From a virus: 60,606 nucleotides of DNA. The translations under genes were made by a program, and so were the position numbers. Under the pieces are notes generated by a model that was not told where the DNA came from, did no database searches, and saw nothing but the letters and a program-made list of their open reading frames with translations. How positions within the stretch are numbered: the stretch's first letter is position 1; each line of letters begins with the position of its first letter. Below are positions 47,283-56,108 of this stretch, piece by piece. The DNA lies in IMG/VR virus record IMGVR_UViG_3300037258_000158, positions 1 to 60,606 of that record. The stretch is one strand, 5' to 3'.

Positions 47283-49298
47283 TTAGGCCGAGGCGCGCTT
47301 CAGGCCAGCCGCACCACGAAATTCAGGATCGAACAACGACTTGGCGAACGTGCTTCGGTTGTCGATCATGTTCTGAATCATGTGGGCTGCTGCCTTTCGA
47401 CGAGCTGCCGGATCCATTTGGTCGGCGAGTTCGACACCATCAAGCAGGAGCGCTGCGCGGGACGGTGTCTTCCCGTTTGCGCTTTCCTCGATGATAGCTC
47501 CCTTGTCGTAGGTCTGCATCAGTGCCGCCTTGCGCGGTGATGCAGGCGTACGACTCAGAAGTATGGTAAGATCGCCGACCTGCTTCTCCAGCAATCCCGC
47601 TTTGGTTTCGGCAACCGCTGCCTTGACCATTGCTTCGACTTGCGCCGCAGTCATCATGCCGTTGCCCGGAGCAACCCGCGCAGATGCACGATAGGGTTCG
47701 TCGGCTTCGTACCACGGGACCTCACCCTCGGTCATGTGGCTCTGGCTGATGGAACTCAGGCCCTCAGTGTTCGCACCTTCACCCGGTGCTGTCACGTCGG
47801 CTGACTTCTCCATATGATGATTGGCCAGATCCATGTGATCGGCAGCTTCGGCGAAGTGACCGTGCGCCTTTTCGAGGTGACCCATGACGGCGGCGTGACT
47901 GAACCCGTCCTTCGCGGCCTTTTCGGTGTCTTCTTCATTGGCAGCACACATCTTCGCTGCCTTTCCCATGCACTTCATTCCGGCCATGTGTGCTTCTGCG
48001 GCCTTGTGCAGATGATGAGCAGCCTTCGCCATGTGACCACGGGCGGCCTTCGAAGCCCGCTTGGCGAGATCGCTCGTGCTTGACGAAAGCGACATGATTG
48101 CAACCTCTTTTTCACCGAGCATGTAGCTCGTAAGATCGTCCGCATCAGTAAGATACAGAGCCTCGGACGCTTCATGCTCTGCCTTCTCGCTGATTACGGA
48201 CGCGAGCTCCGCGGCGACATGGCCTAGACGTTGCGCGAGCGCCGCGTCATCACCATCTTTTTCAATTGCGCCTTCTACCAGCAGCCGACGCTGACATTGG
48301 CGAATGTTTGAAAAGGCGTATGCGAGATCGGCGACAGTGCCGAGCCCCTTTGCTAAACGATCACCCACTTCCGTGGGAATCTGTAGCATGGTTGGAGCCG
48401 CCTTGGCAAGGAGACCAAGGTGTTTCCACTCAAAAGCTTCCTGATCGACTTCTTTGAGGAAGTTGACCATGACACTTTTCTCCGTCTGCGAGCTGCCTTC
48501 CCAATCGGCAGGAAGAAGGTGCGTCGCTCCCAGGCGCTTGGCCTGTTGAATGATGTGCTTCTTCGTTGCTTCAGGATTCTTGGCTCGACCGAACGCCTGA
48601 ACAGCGTTCTTGACATCATGCTCATTCTCGATGGGATATCCTCCACCGGGCATGGCATGACCTTTTTCCTCTGCTTCCTTGCGCTGCGCGGTCGAGAAGT
48701 CGCGCTTGCAGAGTTTCACGTACTCGGCGTCACCGTAAGGATCATCGACGAGCGCAGTTGGTTCCGTCCTTGGTGAACTCACTGAGTTCATCAACTTTGA
48801 AACCATCTTACGGAGGAAAGAAGTTTCACTTTCCTCTTCCTCCGTCGCCCCGAGCACGAGACCTTTCGCCATTTTCACGGCGTCTATCCTGCAATCAGGG
48901 TTCGCCGGCCGATCGACCAAACTGATTTCAATAAGTTCGATGGCAGTGATGACATCGCCCTTCTTCGTCAGCTTTTTACCGCCGATACTGAAACCCTTCA
49001 GGACTTCATGGTCCAGAAGATTGATGGCGTCAGGATCGACGATCTTGCCGGTGATATAGAGACCCTTGTTATCGACATGAGCCTCTTTCGTTGTACCGAT
49101 GGCGATAGGCTGATGCATGAGGCGAAGATTTCGCCATTCCATGTATGCCGGAACCGCAGCCTTTACCGCGTCGATCGAAACGATCTCGCCATCAAGATCT
49201 TTCGTCGGCGTGGAGGCATAGCCTGTCACTATGCGCGATCCGTCATCGCCTTTCTCCACCTTGGAGAAGGGCATGTAGAAGTTGAATTCTCCGTCCAT
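47283..49298 (-). CDS. Prohead protease fused to a scaffold-like region
   Basis: The 671-residue protein has an XkdF/HK97-type serine protease at about residues 1-150: H62 in RLMHQPIAIG and S104 in KGFSIGGKK, followed by LIEISLVDRPANPDC. After this come a KLCKRDFST-type segment near 200, and a long helical, Ala/His/Lys-rich scaffold-like region (KAARGHMAKAAHHLHKAAEA). It would process the head and act as scaffold before being cleaved out. A single protease-scaffold fusion is common in siphoviruses, but this one is long. Confidence 0.8.
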   Translation of the reverse strand: MDGEFNFYMPFSKVEKGDDGSRIVTGYASTPTKDLDGEIVSIDAVKAAVPAYMEWRNLRLMHQPIAIGTTKEAHVDNKGLYITGKIVDPDAINLLDHEVLKGFSIGGKKLTKKGDVITAIELIEISLVDRPANPDCRIDAVKMAKGLVLGATEEEESETSFLRKMVSKLMNSVSSPRTEPTALVDDPYGDAEYVKLCKRDFSTAQRKEAEEKGHAMPGGGYPIENEHDVKNAVQAFGRAKNPEATKKHIIQQAKRLGATHLLPADWEGSSQTEKSVMVNFLKEVDQEAFEWKHLGLLAKAAPTMLQIPTEVGDRLAKGLGTVADLAYAFSNIRQCQRRLLVEGAIEKDGDDAALAQRLGHVAAELASVISEKAEHEASEALYLTDADDLTSYMLGEKEVAIMSLSSSTSDLAKRASKAARGHMAKAAHHLHKAAEAHMAGMKCMGKAAKMCAANEEDTEKAAKDGFSHAAVMGHLEKAHGHFAEAADHMDLANHHMEKSADVTAPGEGANTEGLSSISQSHMTEGEVPWYEADEPYRASARVAPGNGMMTAAQVEAMVKAAVAETKAGLLEKQVGDLTILLSRTPASPRKAALMQTYDKGAIIEESANGKTPSRAALLLDGVELADQMDPAARRKAAAHMIQNMIDNRSTFAKSLFDPEFRGAAGLKRASA

Positions 49299-49309
49299 GG
49301 CAGACTCCT

Positions 49310-49879
49310 TTACGCGCCCGTGAGCGACAGGACCCTGTAGTAAGCCGTGACTTCAACGGGAGTCGTGCCGACTGACGGGTTCGTGGTGATAGCGGCGATA
49401 TCGACGCCCAGATTGACAAGCGATCCGATACTCTGGTTCGCGCCGCTGTGAGAGTTGATGCCAGCGAGACCGTAGGAATAGGCTGTGCCGTTGATGAACG
49501 GATCCGCCGCATTCGCATACGAACCATCGGCCGCTGTCGTGGTCCCGTGATACGCGAGACCTGCGCCGTCGGCCTGAGTATAGGCGCCGGTTCCCTTGTA
49601 GAAGACGTGTTCGACAACGACAAGGAAACCCGATCCCGGTGCCGGGATAAGGTTGATCGGCGTTGTGAACAGCGCGAGAACTTGCGCCGATGTAAGCGTC
49701 ACGGTCGCCGAAAGAGGCGCGAACGAGAAGCCCAACTGAAGAAGCGCCGAGACATCCTGCGTCGCAGCCTGGATGTTCCCTGCCGCATCTGGCTGATAGT
49801 TTGTGCCCGAGGGCACATACCCGGATGTTTGAAACAGACCCCCAGAATAAGAGGGGGCTTTGAGCGTAACAGTAGTCAT
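49310..49879 (-). CDS. Putative head decoration or minor structural protein
   Basis: The 189-residue protein is beta- and Gly/Ser/Thr-rich (TLKAPSYSGGLFQTSGYVPS, VVVEHVFYKGTGAYTQADGA), typical of decoration-type virion proteins. It lies between the portal and protease genes, a position used for decoration or scaffold genes. Family not recognised. The ATG has a purine-rich ribosome site. Confidence 0.55.
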   Translation of the reverse strand: MTTVTLKAPSYSGGLFQTSGYVPSGTNYQPDAAGNIQAATQDVSALLQLGFSFAPLSATVTLTSAQVLALFTTPINLIPAPGSGFLVVVEHVFYKGTGAYTQADGAGLAYHGTTTAADGSYANAADPFINGTAYSYGLAGINSHSGANQSIGSLVNLGVDIAAITTNPSVGTTPVEVTAYYRVLSLTGA

Positions 49880-49891
49880 TTCATACTCCTA

Positions 49892-51442
49892 TCAGGCAGC
49901 GCCACCTCTTGTCGCACCGCTCTGCCTGCGAGCGGGTGCTGGTGTCTTTGTAGGAGGGATTGCCGGTTGAGCTGGCTGAATCGTTTTGCCAATCATCGTA
50001 ATCGGCAACGGTCCCTGAGTAGTGTCGATCGAAATAACTTCGCCGCCGGGAACTGCGCCAAGACCAAGTTGATCGCGCCCCTCGTTTCTGGACATAACAC
50101 CTTCTTTGACGTAGCCAGTGATGATCTGCATCTGCTTCTGCTGATCAACTTCAGGATTCGGCAAGAAGTTGTACTCAATTTCATCGAACCCGAACCCGAC
50201 GTCAGGGTCCTGGATGATCATGTCCATGACCTCTTCCTTGAAGTGAGTCATCAAGGGATGGAGGCCTTCTTCCTCGGCAGTTTCCTGTGCGGTCTGTGCC
50301 GTGGCTCTATTGACTTGGCGCGTGAACGGTGTCGGCGGAATGCTGAACGCGAAGCAAACCAATCGCGCCCACCATTCATCGATATCGGCCTTCAAGCCTT
50401 CGCCGTTGGCGTTCTTAATGTCGAACGGCTTCATTCCGCCCGGCATAAACTTCACGCGCGATTTCAGCTTCGTATTGCCAGCCATCATGGCGTCGAAGTT
50501 CGCTTGGAATTGAACGACCTGAGCCGGACCCCATGTATCCGGCACGGTTACGATCAATTCCGGCATGGAACCCTGCGTCCAGAAGTCAATCTGGTACAGA
50601 AGTCGCTTCAACGCGGCCGTGATCTCGAAGTAAATCTGCTCAACCGGCGAATAACCGTAGATCGGCAATTCCGGAGTCGGGCGCATGGGCGTATAGAGTA
50701 ATTCGTTCTCCGACAGATTGACCATCGGCAAACCCTTGATGATCTGCTGGAAAGCAGGATCGGGTGCCGTCGGGCGGCGACCAGCATCGTCGATCAAGGG
50801 TTTAATGGTCGTACCATCCAGCACATCGAGTCCAATCGGCATACCCGTGATCGACTTCCAGATGTAGATGGCAGGCGCATCCGTGACCAGAAGGTCATCC
50901 AAATACAGACGACGCCACTTGCTGAACGTGTTCTTGCCGTCGGGCCGACGAAAGAAATCATGCAACTGATCAATGTACTTCGATTTCTTGCGCGGCGCTC
51001 CCTTAACCTGGAACTCCCAAGGGATACGCATGAACTGATCCTTGCGGGTCTCGATCACGGTCGACAAGAGTCCCCACCCCCGGCGCATGAGACGGAGTTG
51101 TTCGAACAATGAAAGCCGAACAGGGTGAATGTCGAGGTTGAGGCCAACTCGATAATCAAAGGTACGAGGATACGTGACAGCCGGGGGGCCGTAGGGTCGA
51201 ACCGGCTGGAACGGACTGAAGAAGTTGTTCGCGTCCAGTTCTTCGATGGCCTCACGGACGTACGAGCGCGCCATTTCCTTATAGGCATTCGTGTCCTGCA
51301 TCGACTGCTGATTATTCTTGAAACCAGCGTTCGCAGGTGTACGAGGAACAGGGCCGGTGACGGCAGGCATCGCAGTAACTTTCGCGCCTGGAGTAGTCCC
51401 GGGATATTTGGTCAGGTTGCTGCGCTTCTTTCGCTTGGACAT
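49892..51442 (-). CDS. Portal protein
   Basis: The 516-residue protein fits the phage portal family: basic N-terminus (SKRKKRSNLTKYPGTTPGAK), a wing region (YRVGLNLDIHPVRLSLFEQL), LRQVNRATAQTAQETAEEEG-like helical segment (QVNRATAQTAQETAEEEGLH), and a C-terminal proline-rich tail. It forms the dodecameric ring through which DNA is packaged and ejected. It is followed by decoration and protease genes and preceded by packaging genes, the usual order. The start is fixed by TAATG overlap. Confidence 0.85.
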   Translation of the reverse strand: MSKRKKRSNLTKYPGTTPGAKVTAMPAVTGPVPRTPANAGFKNNQQSMQDTNAYKEMARSYVREAIEELDANNFFSPFQPVRPYGPPAVTYPRTFDYRVGLNLDIHPVRLSLFEQLRLMRRGWGLLSTVIETRKDQFMRIPWEFQVKGAPRKKSKYIDQLHDFFRRPDGKNTFSKWRRLYLDDLLVTDAPAIYIWKSITGMPIGLDVLDGTTIKPLIDDAGRRPTAPDPAFQQIIKGLPMVNLSENELLYTPMRPTPELPIYGYSPVEQIYFEITAALKRLLYQIDFWTQGSMPELIVTVPDTWGPAQVVQFQANFDAMMAGNTKLKSRVKFMPGGMKPFDIKNANGEGLKADIDEWWARLVCFAFSIPPTPFTRQVNRATAQTAQETAEEEGLHPLMTHFKEEVMDMIIQDPDVGFGFDEIEYNFLPNPEVDQQKQMQIITGYVKEGVMSRNEGRDQLGLGAVPGGEVISIDTTQGPLPITMIGKTIQPAQPAIPPTKTPAPARRQSGATRGGAA

Positions 51443-51927
51443 TATGTGTGCCACCGAACTATAAGTTTCCCGCCCGTAGTGTTCGTCCCACCTGTATTGT
51501 TGATCGTATTCGCTGCCGAAATGGTGAATTCGCCTGTGAGATCAATCACATCAGTGACCGCGATTCCTGCGCCAGGATAGTAGATGACCTCGAGCAAGGT
51601 GTTGGTCGTGGCGATACCGGTCACTGTATGATTACCTGCCGCCGCTCCTACGATGATTGCATGATCTAACGACGCGGCAGCAGGAAGTGCCTCCCATGAC
51701 GCGTCTGCATCGCTATTGGAATTCTTGGTCAAAACCTGACCTGTGGTTCCACCAGACGGAATTCCAAGGGCCGCTAGACCATTGGACAAAAATGCCGCTG
51801 CGTCGGTATCATCGACATTGCAAATACAATCCACTGGCACCGACCGGTACAGTGTTCTGGTATTTGAACCGACAAATGTGATACCAAGTTGCGAGTTAGG
51901 TTGGCGCAAGATAAGAAGTGTTTGCAT
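51442..51927 (-). CDS. Beta-rich structural protein, 161 aa
   Basis: The product begins MQTLLILRQPNSQLGITFVG and contains GIPSGGTTGQVLTKNSNSDA, a short motif common in phage fibre and tail-associated proteins (GGTTGQVLTKNS), plus Gly/Thr/Asn-rich strands (GEFTISAANTINNTGGTNT). Its placement between portal and terminase genes is unusual for a fibre. It may be a head fibre or decoration protein. Overlaps both neighbours by TAATG. Confidence 0.6.
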   Translation of the reverse strand: MQTLLILRQPNSQLGITFVGSNTRTLYRSVPVDCICNVDDTDAAAFLSNGLAALGIPSGGTTGQVLTKNSNSDADASWEALPAAASLDHAIIVGAAAGNHTVTGIATTNTLLEVIYYPGAGIAVTDVIDLTGEFTISAANTINNTGGTNTTGGKLIVRWHT

Positions 51928-52148
51928 TAGTTCGGTTTCATCCTTTCTTCGACGTAGCGAAGAAACCAATTCCGCTGCTCAGGTCGTATCTGGTCACAGA
52001 GTGTCTCGATGACAGATAAAACCATTTCGTCCGCGATGTGCCCTTCAAATTGTGGCAACTGTCTCCCAAACACCGCATTGAATGCGTGATGAGCGAACTC
52101 TTCGCGGTCGATTATTGTGGCAGAGCGGGGCATCTTCCAACGTGCCAT
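51927..52148 (-). CDS. Hypothetical protein between portal and terminase, 73 aa
   Basis: Function is unknown. The product is basic at the N-terminus (MARWKMPRSATIIDREEFAH), helical (GHIADEMVLSVIETLCDQIR) and ends RPEQRNWFLRYVEERMKPN. It overlaps the terminase gene by 37 bases, and its stop overlaps the next ATG. It may be an accessory packaging factor. Nothing more can be read from sequence. Confidence 0.65.
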   Translation of the reverse strand: MARWKMPRSATIIDREEFAHHAFNAVFGRQLPQFEGHIADEMVLSVIETLCDQIRPEQRNWFLRYVEERMKPN

Positions 52149-53680
52149 GAGTTTATGCCGTCAGTGATTCTCTGACCGACGACAGGTTGGCGACAATTTT
52201 GACAGATGTCGGCGTCATCGCCCATCGCACGAGCGTATGTGTCTTGATAGACTTTGGTCAGATCAGGATTTTCTGGATCTTCCGTGGATTTGGTGACCAG
52301 CGGCGCGTTCGGATTGCCGGTTTTCGCCAAATTCGCGTAGTGACTGATCCATTGCTGAGCCAAATCGTCCACGAACAGCTTCGAGAAACCCCAAACCATC
52401 GCATCCGCGCGGTCCGGACTACGTTCGCCGACAAAACCGCCCGGAGTGAAGGCACAGAGTTGATCTTCTAGCTCCGGACTGAACGTGGCGTGTCGGATTC
52501 GTCCTGTTTCGTAGACTCCGTGTCGCGAATAGAGAGCTGCGACGGGTGAGGCTCTAACGGCCTTTCCTCTGGATGCCGTAACCCCGATGAACGAGATCGC
52601 CGGGTCAACCATCCTGATAGTGTTTTCGACCATCGCCCCCCCGTAGTTTCGTTCACCGACCACATAGTCTGCTCCCCATTTACGATATTTTTGGACAACG
52701 ATACGGCCCCATTCTGCGGGACCGAATTTACCGCTCGCGTCCTCTAGTAAATAACCAAGACCATCGACGCCACGAGCACAGACAACGATACCGACTTCAT
52801 CGGATCGTTTGTCATCAGGACCTTCGCAACCAGAAGGGTCAACCGCGACCACAACTTCAGCCAAGTGGGGTAGATCTTTTTGATCTATCCGCCTTGCCTC
52901 GATCATATCATAATCCCAGAGGGCACCTTCGGCCTCCTCCTGGAACTCGCCCAACAAGAACCGGCGCTGATCTTTCTCCGGCAAGCTGCGTAGGATTTCC
53001 ATATATTCAGGGCTGATGTTAGCCAGATTTGAGTCCGGGTTCATCTGCGCGCTGATATAATTGTCCGGATGCAGAACTGCCCTCTTCGTAATCGGTTCGA
53101 TGTGCCTGAAGAACAGAGAATATGTCCAGTGGCCCTTCGATGGCGGGTTTTCGTCGTAATAGCAACGAAGTTTCAGGCCAGCTTTCTGGGATAAACGAGT
53201 GATGGCCTTGTTTCTTGAGCCGTAGGGAATTTGAGAGCACTCGTTAAGAAAGATAGAAGAATGCTCCTGGCCCAGAATCTTTTCAGTGCGTTCCTTGTCA
53301 TCCAAACCTCCGAACAGAAGTTTACCACCGCCCTTCGGTCGCATATACCAGTCACTGCGGTTGATCACATATTGCACGCCCGGAAACGAATGTTCCATCA
53401 CTGCGGGGAGGGTTTGGTCGATGATGGACTCTTTAAGGTGGTTGAATCGAAACCGTAGAATAGCGTGTGTAGATCGTGGCGAACGCATCGCACGCGCGAC
53501 AATAGCACGGCAAATGAGAAAAGTCTTACCTGAGCGACCGCCGCCTCGTAGGAGGATGTGGGTTGCGTCACTGGTCATCACCGTTTGATTTACGAGACGT
53601 TGTCGTTCGGTTAATTCGGAACCTTCCTTCCGAACTAGCCTTCGACCATTGACCATTTCTCTTACGAGCGCTTGGTTCAC
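52112..53680 (-). CDS. terL: Terminase large subunit
   Basis: The 522-residue protein is the packaging ATPase-nuclease: Walker A GGGRSGKT (46-53), a Walker B-like IFLNECSQIP (N148-E149 in place of DE), and the nuclease motif with D282 in VVAVDPSGC. It drives DNA translocation into the prohead and cuts concatemers. The GTG start overlaps the upstream stop (GTGA). The Asn before the catalytic Glu is a normal variant in phage terminases. Packaging strategy cannot be told from this alone. Confidence 0.92.
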   Translation of the reverse strand: MNQALVREMVNGRRLVRKEGSELTERQRLVNQTVMTSDATHILLRGGGRSGKTFLICRAIVARAMRSPRSTHAILRFRFNHLKESIIDQTLPAVMEHSFPGVQYVINRSDWYMRPKGGGKLLFGGLDDKERTEKILGQEHSSIFLNECSQIPYGSRNKAITRLSQKAGLKLRCYYDENPPSKGHWTYSLFFRHIEPITKRAVLHPDNYISAQMNPDSNLANISPEYMEILRSLPEKDQRRFLLGEFQEEAEGALWDYDMIEARRIDQKDLPHLAEVVVAVDPSGCEGPDDKRSDEVGIVVCARGVDGLGYLLEDASGKFGPAEWGRIVVQKYRKWGADYVVGERNYGGAMVENTIRMVDPAISFIGVTASRGKAVRASPVAALYSRHGVYETGRIRHATFSPELEDQLCAFTPGGFVGERSPDRADAMVWGFSKLFVDDLAQQWISHYANLAKTGNPNAPLVTKSTEDPENPDLTKVYQDTYARAMGDDADICQNCRQPVVGQRITDGINSWHVGRCPALPQ

Positions 53681-53991
53681 AGTTTTGCGTCCTCCGGAGC
53701 CATGAGGATCGCGATCGGATTATCTTCATCGCCAGTGTGTTGGATAGATGCCATCTTAGGATGGATATACGGCGCGATATCGGTCGCCTGCGCGGCCGCA
53801 AGTTCTGCGCTGACAACGTCAATGATCGGCGCATCGACGGCGAGGCTTCCACCGGTCGCCAAGAACCAGTAATGTCGCATCAATCTGAGTTTCAGCGGGA
53901 TCGGCGCGATACCGGCTCGAACAGCCTCCTCCAGCGCCGCTTTCGCAGTATGAACCAACTCGCCTTCGAGCTTAACGCCACCCCGAGCCAT
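53677..53991 (-). CDS. Putative terminase small subunit-like protein
   Basis: The 104-residue protein begins MARGGVKLEGELVHTAKAAL and continues helical with PIPLKLRLMRHYWFLATGGS and a C-terminal acidic part. It lies directly before terL on the same strand and overlaps it, the classic place for the small subunit, but no clear helix-turn-helix or TerS family match is visible. The late promoter should lie just upstream. Confidence 0.45.
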   Translation of the reverse strand: MARGGVKLEGELVHTAKAALEEAVRAGIAPIPLKLRLMRHYWFLATGGSLAVDAPIIDVVSAELAAAQATDIAPYIHPKMASIQHTGDEDNPIAILMAPEDAKL

Positions 53992-54154
53992 GACTCACCT
54001 GCCTGATAAACTCGTCGCATAGCACAAGTTAATGTTCAATAGCAAGTGGACGCTTTTTATCTTGGTTCAACAGGGGTAAAATAAGTTAATTCAAGGGATG
54101 GGTTTTCATCTAGTCTTAGGTGTGACCAAACGCAAACAGCGTGGAGGCGAAGCT
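53992..54154. promoter_or_regulatory. Divergent promoter region of late and early-right operons
   Basis: The late leftward operon and the rightward small-gene operon start on either side. On the plus strand, GTGGACGCTT (54047-54056) resembles the element seen at 8739 and 58340. Following GGACGC, TTTTTA and TAAAAT are 17 bases apart, a plausible -35/-10 pair. On the minus strand TTGCTA and TATGCG stand 18 bases apart but match poorly. No gene is seen. Confidence 0.5.
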
Positions 54155-54244
54155 ATGATCAAACCATACCTGCAACAGAAGTCGGTCGTTCGGCCGTGGG
54201 TTGCCCGTCGTCTGGCTGACGTTGAAGGGTACATGCCAGAATAA
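54155..54244 (+). CDS. 29-aa leader peptide
   Basis: The short product (MIKPYLQQKSVVRPWVARRL, then ADVEGYMPE) is basic and precedes a membrane peptide gene. GGAGG lies 8-9 bases before the ATG. It is the first gene after the divergent region and may act as a small leader protein or simply as a start for coupled translation. Function unknown. Confidence 0.5.
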   Translation: MIKPYLQQKSVVRPWVARRLADVEGYMPE

Positions 54245-54259
54245 TAGGGAGGATAATGG

Positions 54260-54487
54260 ATGACCGTTCTGCGTCGCGTGTTTGTGACTCCAATAAACCG
54301 CTTACTCTCAAACACGTATTTCTTGCGTATATGCGCGGGTCTCCATAAACGTATCAGTGATCTTGCGTTCTTGGGGACGACTGCGATACTGGATCATGGT
54401 GTGATCTGGACGGCGCTCGCTGTCATGCTGGCAATCGTAGTCGTAGCAGTGTTCTGCGTATTCTTTGAGACTAGAGGGGAAACTTAA
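54260..54487 (+). CDS. 75-aa single-pass membrane protein
   Basis: The product has a basic N-terminal part (MTVLRRVFVTPINRLLSNTY) and one clear transmembrane segment at about 48-70 (VIWTALAVMLAIVVVAVFCV), with a short C-terminal end (FFETRGET). AGGGAGG precedes the ATG. Its stop overlaps the next ATG (TAATG). Function unknown; it may be an early membrane protein. Confidence 0.65.
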   Translation: MTVLRRVFVTPINRLLSNTYFLRICAGLHKRISDLAFLGTTAILDHGVIWTALAVMLAIVVVAVFCVFFETRGET

Positions 54488-54654
54488 TGTCATCGTTTAT
54501 GCGGCAATACCGTCATCTTCATCACCTATACCGCATAGGTGCGATAACAAAGGAAGAACTCAATGAAAACATAGATCATCTTAGACAGAATATACGCGCG
54601 TTGATACTGGAAACCAAGAAAAATGAACAAGGCGTCTACGAGGTGATCACATGA
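54487..54654 (+). CDS. Hypothetical 55-aa protein
   Basis: A short gene between TAATG and ATGA overlaps with its neighbours. The product (MSSFMRQYRHLHHLYRIGAI, TKEELNENIDHLRQNIRALI) is histidine- and arginine-rich at the N-terminus and helical afterwards. Translational coupling at both ends makes it credible. Function unknown. Confidence 0.6.
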   Translation: MSSFMRQYRHLHHLYRIGAITKEELNENIDHLRQNIRALILETKKNEQGVYEVIT

Positions 54655-54989
54655 GGGTTAGTCAATACACAGGTGACTGGCACCATCATCTCTGCAATAG
54701 GTGCGGACATATATGGGAACATGAGCGGCCCGTAGGCGTGAGCAGTCGCGCTTACGATAAAGCGCATGAATGCCCGAACTGCGGAAAACCGGATTGCAGT
54801 ATCCGGTTCGACAGTCAAGAAGAAGCTGAACAAAGGAGAGCGTACAATCAGGCACACGGCATACGCGACGAAGAAGACAACGACCCGCCAAGCATGGCGC
54901 AACTCGTTGAAGAACTGCAGATCATAAGGTCCCTGCTTGAAATCGCAGGCTTACTGGAAAGGTTGAACCATGAGCGTAGCTTCCACTGA
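54651..54989 (+). CDS. Zinc-ribbon protein, 112 aa
   Basis: The protein has LCNRCGHIWEHERP (C-x2-C-G-H) and ECPNCGKPDC (C-x2-C), a zinc ribbon or rubredoxin-like knuckle pair. The remainder is helical and acidic (SQEEAEQRRAYNQAHGIRDE, LVEELQIIRSLLEIAGLLER). It may bind nucleic acid or host transcription proteins. It starts at an ATGA overlap. Confidence 0.7.
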   Translation: MRVSQYTGDWHHHLCNRCGHIWEHERPVGVSSRAYDKAHECPNCGKPDCSIRFDSQEEAEQRRAYNQAHGIRDEEDNDPPSMAQLVEELQIIRSLLEIAGLLERLNHERSFH

Positions 54990-55344
54990 ACATACACTCA
55001 CCCACGCGGGCACAGGAGGGCGGACATATGGTGGCGATCCAAATCTGGTGCATATCCCCGACCATCACCGAGCAGATGTCGGTCGGGTGGTTGCAAATGA
55101 ACTCGAAGCCACGATGCGGCTTCTGGGAACGCTTGGTGTCGGCCATGACGCCAAGCCGGCGACCGGCAACGATCCGCTCTGTCCAGGTTGCTACATGATC
55201 GCACTGTACGATGCTGCGCTCGAGATGGCGCGGCGAACTGGACAACCCCTGCATGAACTTGGGGCGAGTATGGCGTGGATGTTCAAAGGGCTGGAAGATG
55301 ACCCTGAGTTCCGGCCCATCGAAGAAATGTTGGTCAGGCCGTGA
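54970..55344 (+). CDS. Hypothetical phage protein, 124 aa
   Basis: Function is unknown. The product has an H/G/T-rich N-terminus (TEHTLTHAGTGGRTYGGDPN), an LCPGCYM segment near residue 70 and a helical C-terminal half (ALYDAALEMARRTGQPLHEL). The two cysteines alone do not define a metal site. The gene overlaps both neighbours by 4-20 bases. Confidence 0.6.
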   Translation: MSVASTEHTLTHAGTGGRTYGGDPNLVHIPDHHRADVGRVVANELEATMRLLGTLGVGHDAKPATGNDPLCPGCYMIALYDAALEMARRTGQPLHELGASMAWMFKGLEDDPEFRPIEEMLVRP

Positions 55345-55772
55345 TAGCCCTGATCATCGTTCAACTTGTGGAGCGCGCCGTTCTCGGCGCGTTCTTCACC
55401 ATCACTGGAGCGCACAAGTTGTTCGACTCCCAAACAAGAACTAAGTTCAAACTCTTGTTCAGAAAACTTAATATTCCCCGGCTCTGGTGTCTGGTAGCCT
55501 GTAGCGAACTGACCGGGGGTGTGGGGATTCTATTGGGTGCGAACACCCGCGCGTTCTGTTTGATCTTGGCGTTAATCTTGATGGAAGCTATACGGCTCGA
55601 CGCCTGGAAGACAGAGATCTTGTCACGGAAGCCGAAAGACTTCAGTGACTTGATCGCGAAAGGTCTATACTGCCCAGAAGTACTGATGGTTCTTCTATTA
55701 GGGATACTTCTGGTAATCGGCGCTGGTCCATGGAGTGTGGACCACTGGCTCTTTGGAGGATGGTTAGCATGA
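55341..55772 (+). CDS. DoxX-like integral membrane protein
   Basis: The 143-residue protein is hydrophobic with four transmembrane segments: near residues 4-22, 46-66, 70-84 and 111-129. The first is followed by FFTITGAHKLFDSQTR, the second starts CLVACSELTGGVGILLGA. This resembles DoxX/DoxD-like proteins, which are mostly redox or quinone-linked in bacteria; in a phage the role is unknown. The GTG start overlaps the previous stop. Confidence 0.6.
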   Translation: MIALIIVQLVERAVLGAFFTITGAHKLFDSQTRTKFKLLFRKLNIPRLWCLVACSELTGGVGILLGANTRAFCLILALILMEAIRLDAWKTEILSRKPKDFSDLIAKGLYCPEVLMVLLLGILLVIGAGPWSVDHWLFGGWLA

Positions 55773-55927
55773 TGATGGGTGAGTCATTTCTCCTAAGTGT
55801 GCTGCTTGCTGGTGGCGTGACCACGACTTGTGGAGTACTTGTGTGGGAAAATGGCTTCTGGGGTCGGATAATCGGCTTAGGGATGATGGGTTCATCCATA
55901 TTCTTAATAGGGGTGATCTATGGCTAA
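55769..55927 (+). CDS. 52-aa two-pass membrane peptide
   Basis: The product has two hydrophobic stretches (FLLSVLLAGGVTTTCGVLV and IIGLGMMGSSIFLIGVIYG) joined by WENGFWGR. It follows the DoxX-like gene in an ATGA overlap and may be a membrane partner of it. Function unknown. Confidence 0.55.
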   Translation: MMMGESFLLSVLLAGGVTTTCGVLVWENGFWGRIIGLGMMGSSIFLIGVIYG

Positions 55928-56084
55928 TGAATACGAAGTCATCGAAAGGGACTTTATCTGCGAGGATTGCGGACGTCATGTGTGCGCGGTCGGGCCTAAC
56001 GTACTAGCGATGTTCATTGACATCTGTGCGGCCTGCCAGATACGGGCCATGTTCGGTTTAGGGCAGGAGGAAACGGTTCACTGA
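55920..56084 (+). CDS. 54-aa double CxxC zinc-binding protein
   Basis: The product has ICEDCGRHVCAVG and DICAACQIRA, giving two C-x2-C knuckles typical of a small zinc-binding fold. It overlaps the preceding membrane peptide gene. Such small zinc proteins are common in the right arms of phage genomes; the function is unknown. The coding frame ends just before a short gap. Confidence 0.65.
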   Translation: MANEYEVIERDFICEDCGRHVCAVGPNVLAMFIDICAACQIRAMFGLGQEETVH

Positions 56085-56108
56085 TGCAAGATATAAGGAT
56101 ATTAACGA

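Noticed and set aside
49448-50701. Plus-strand frame of 417 codons across the portal gene
   Set aside because: Antisense to portal motifs, rich in Arg/Cys/His, no domain recognised.
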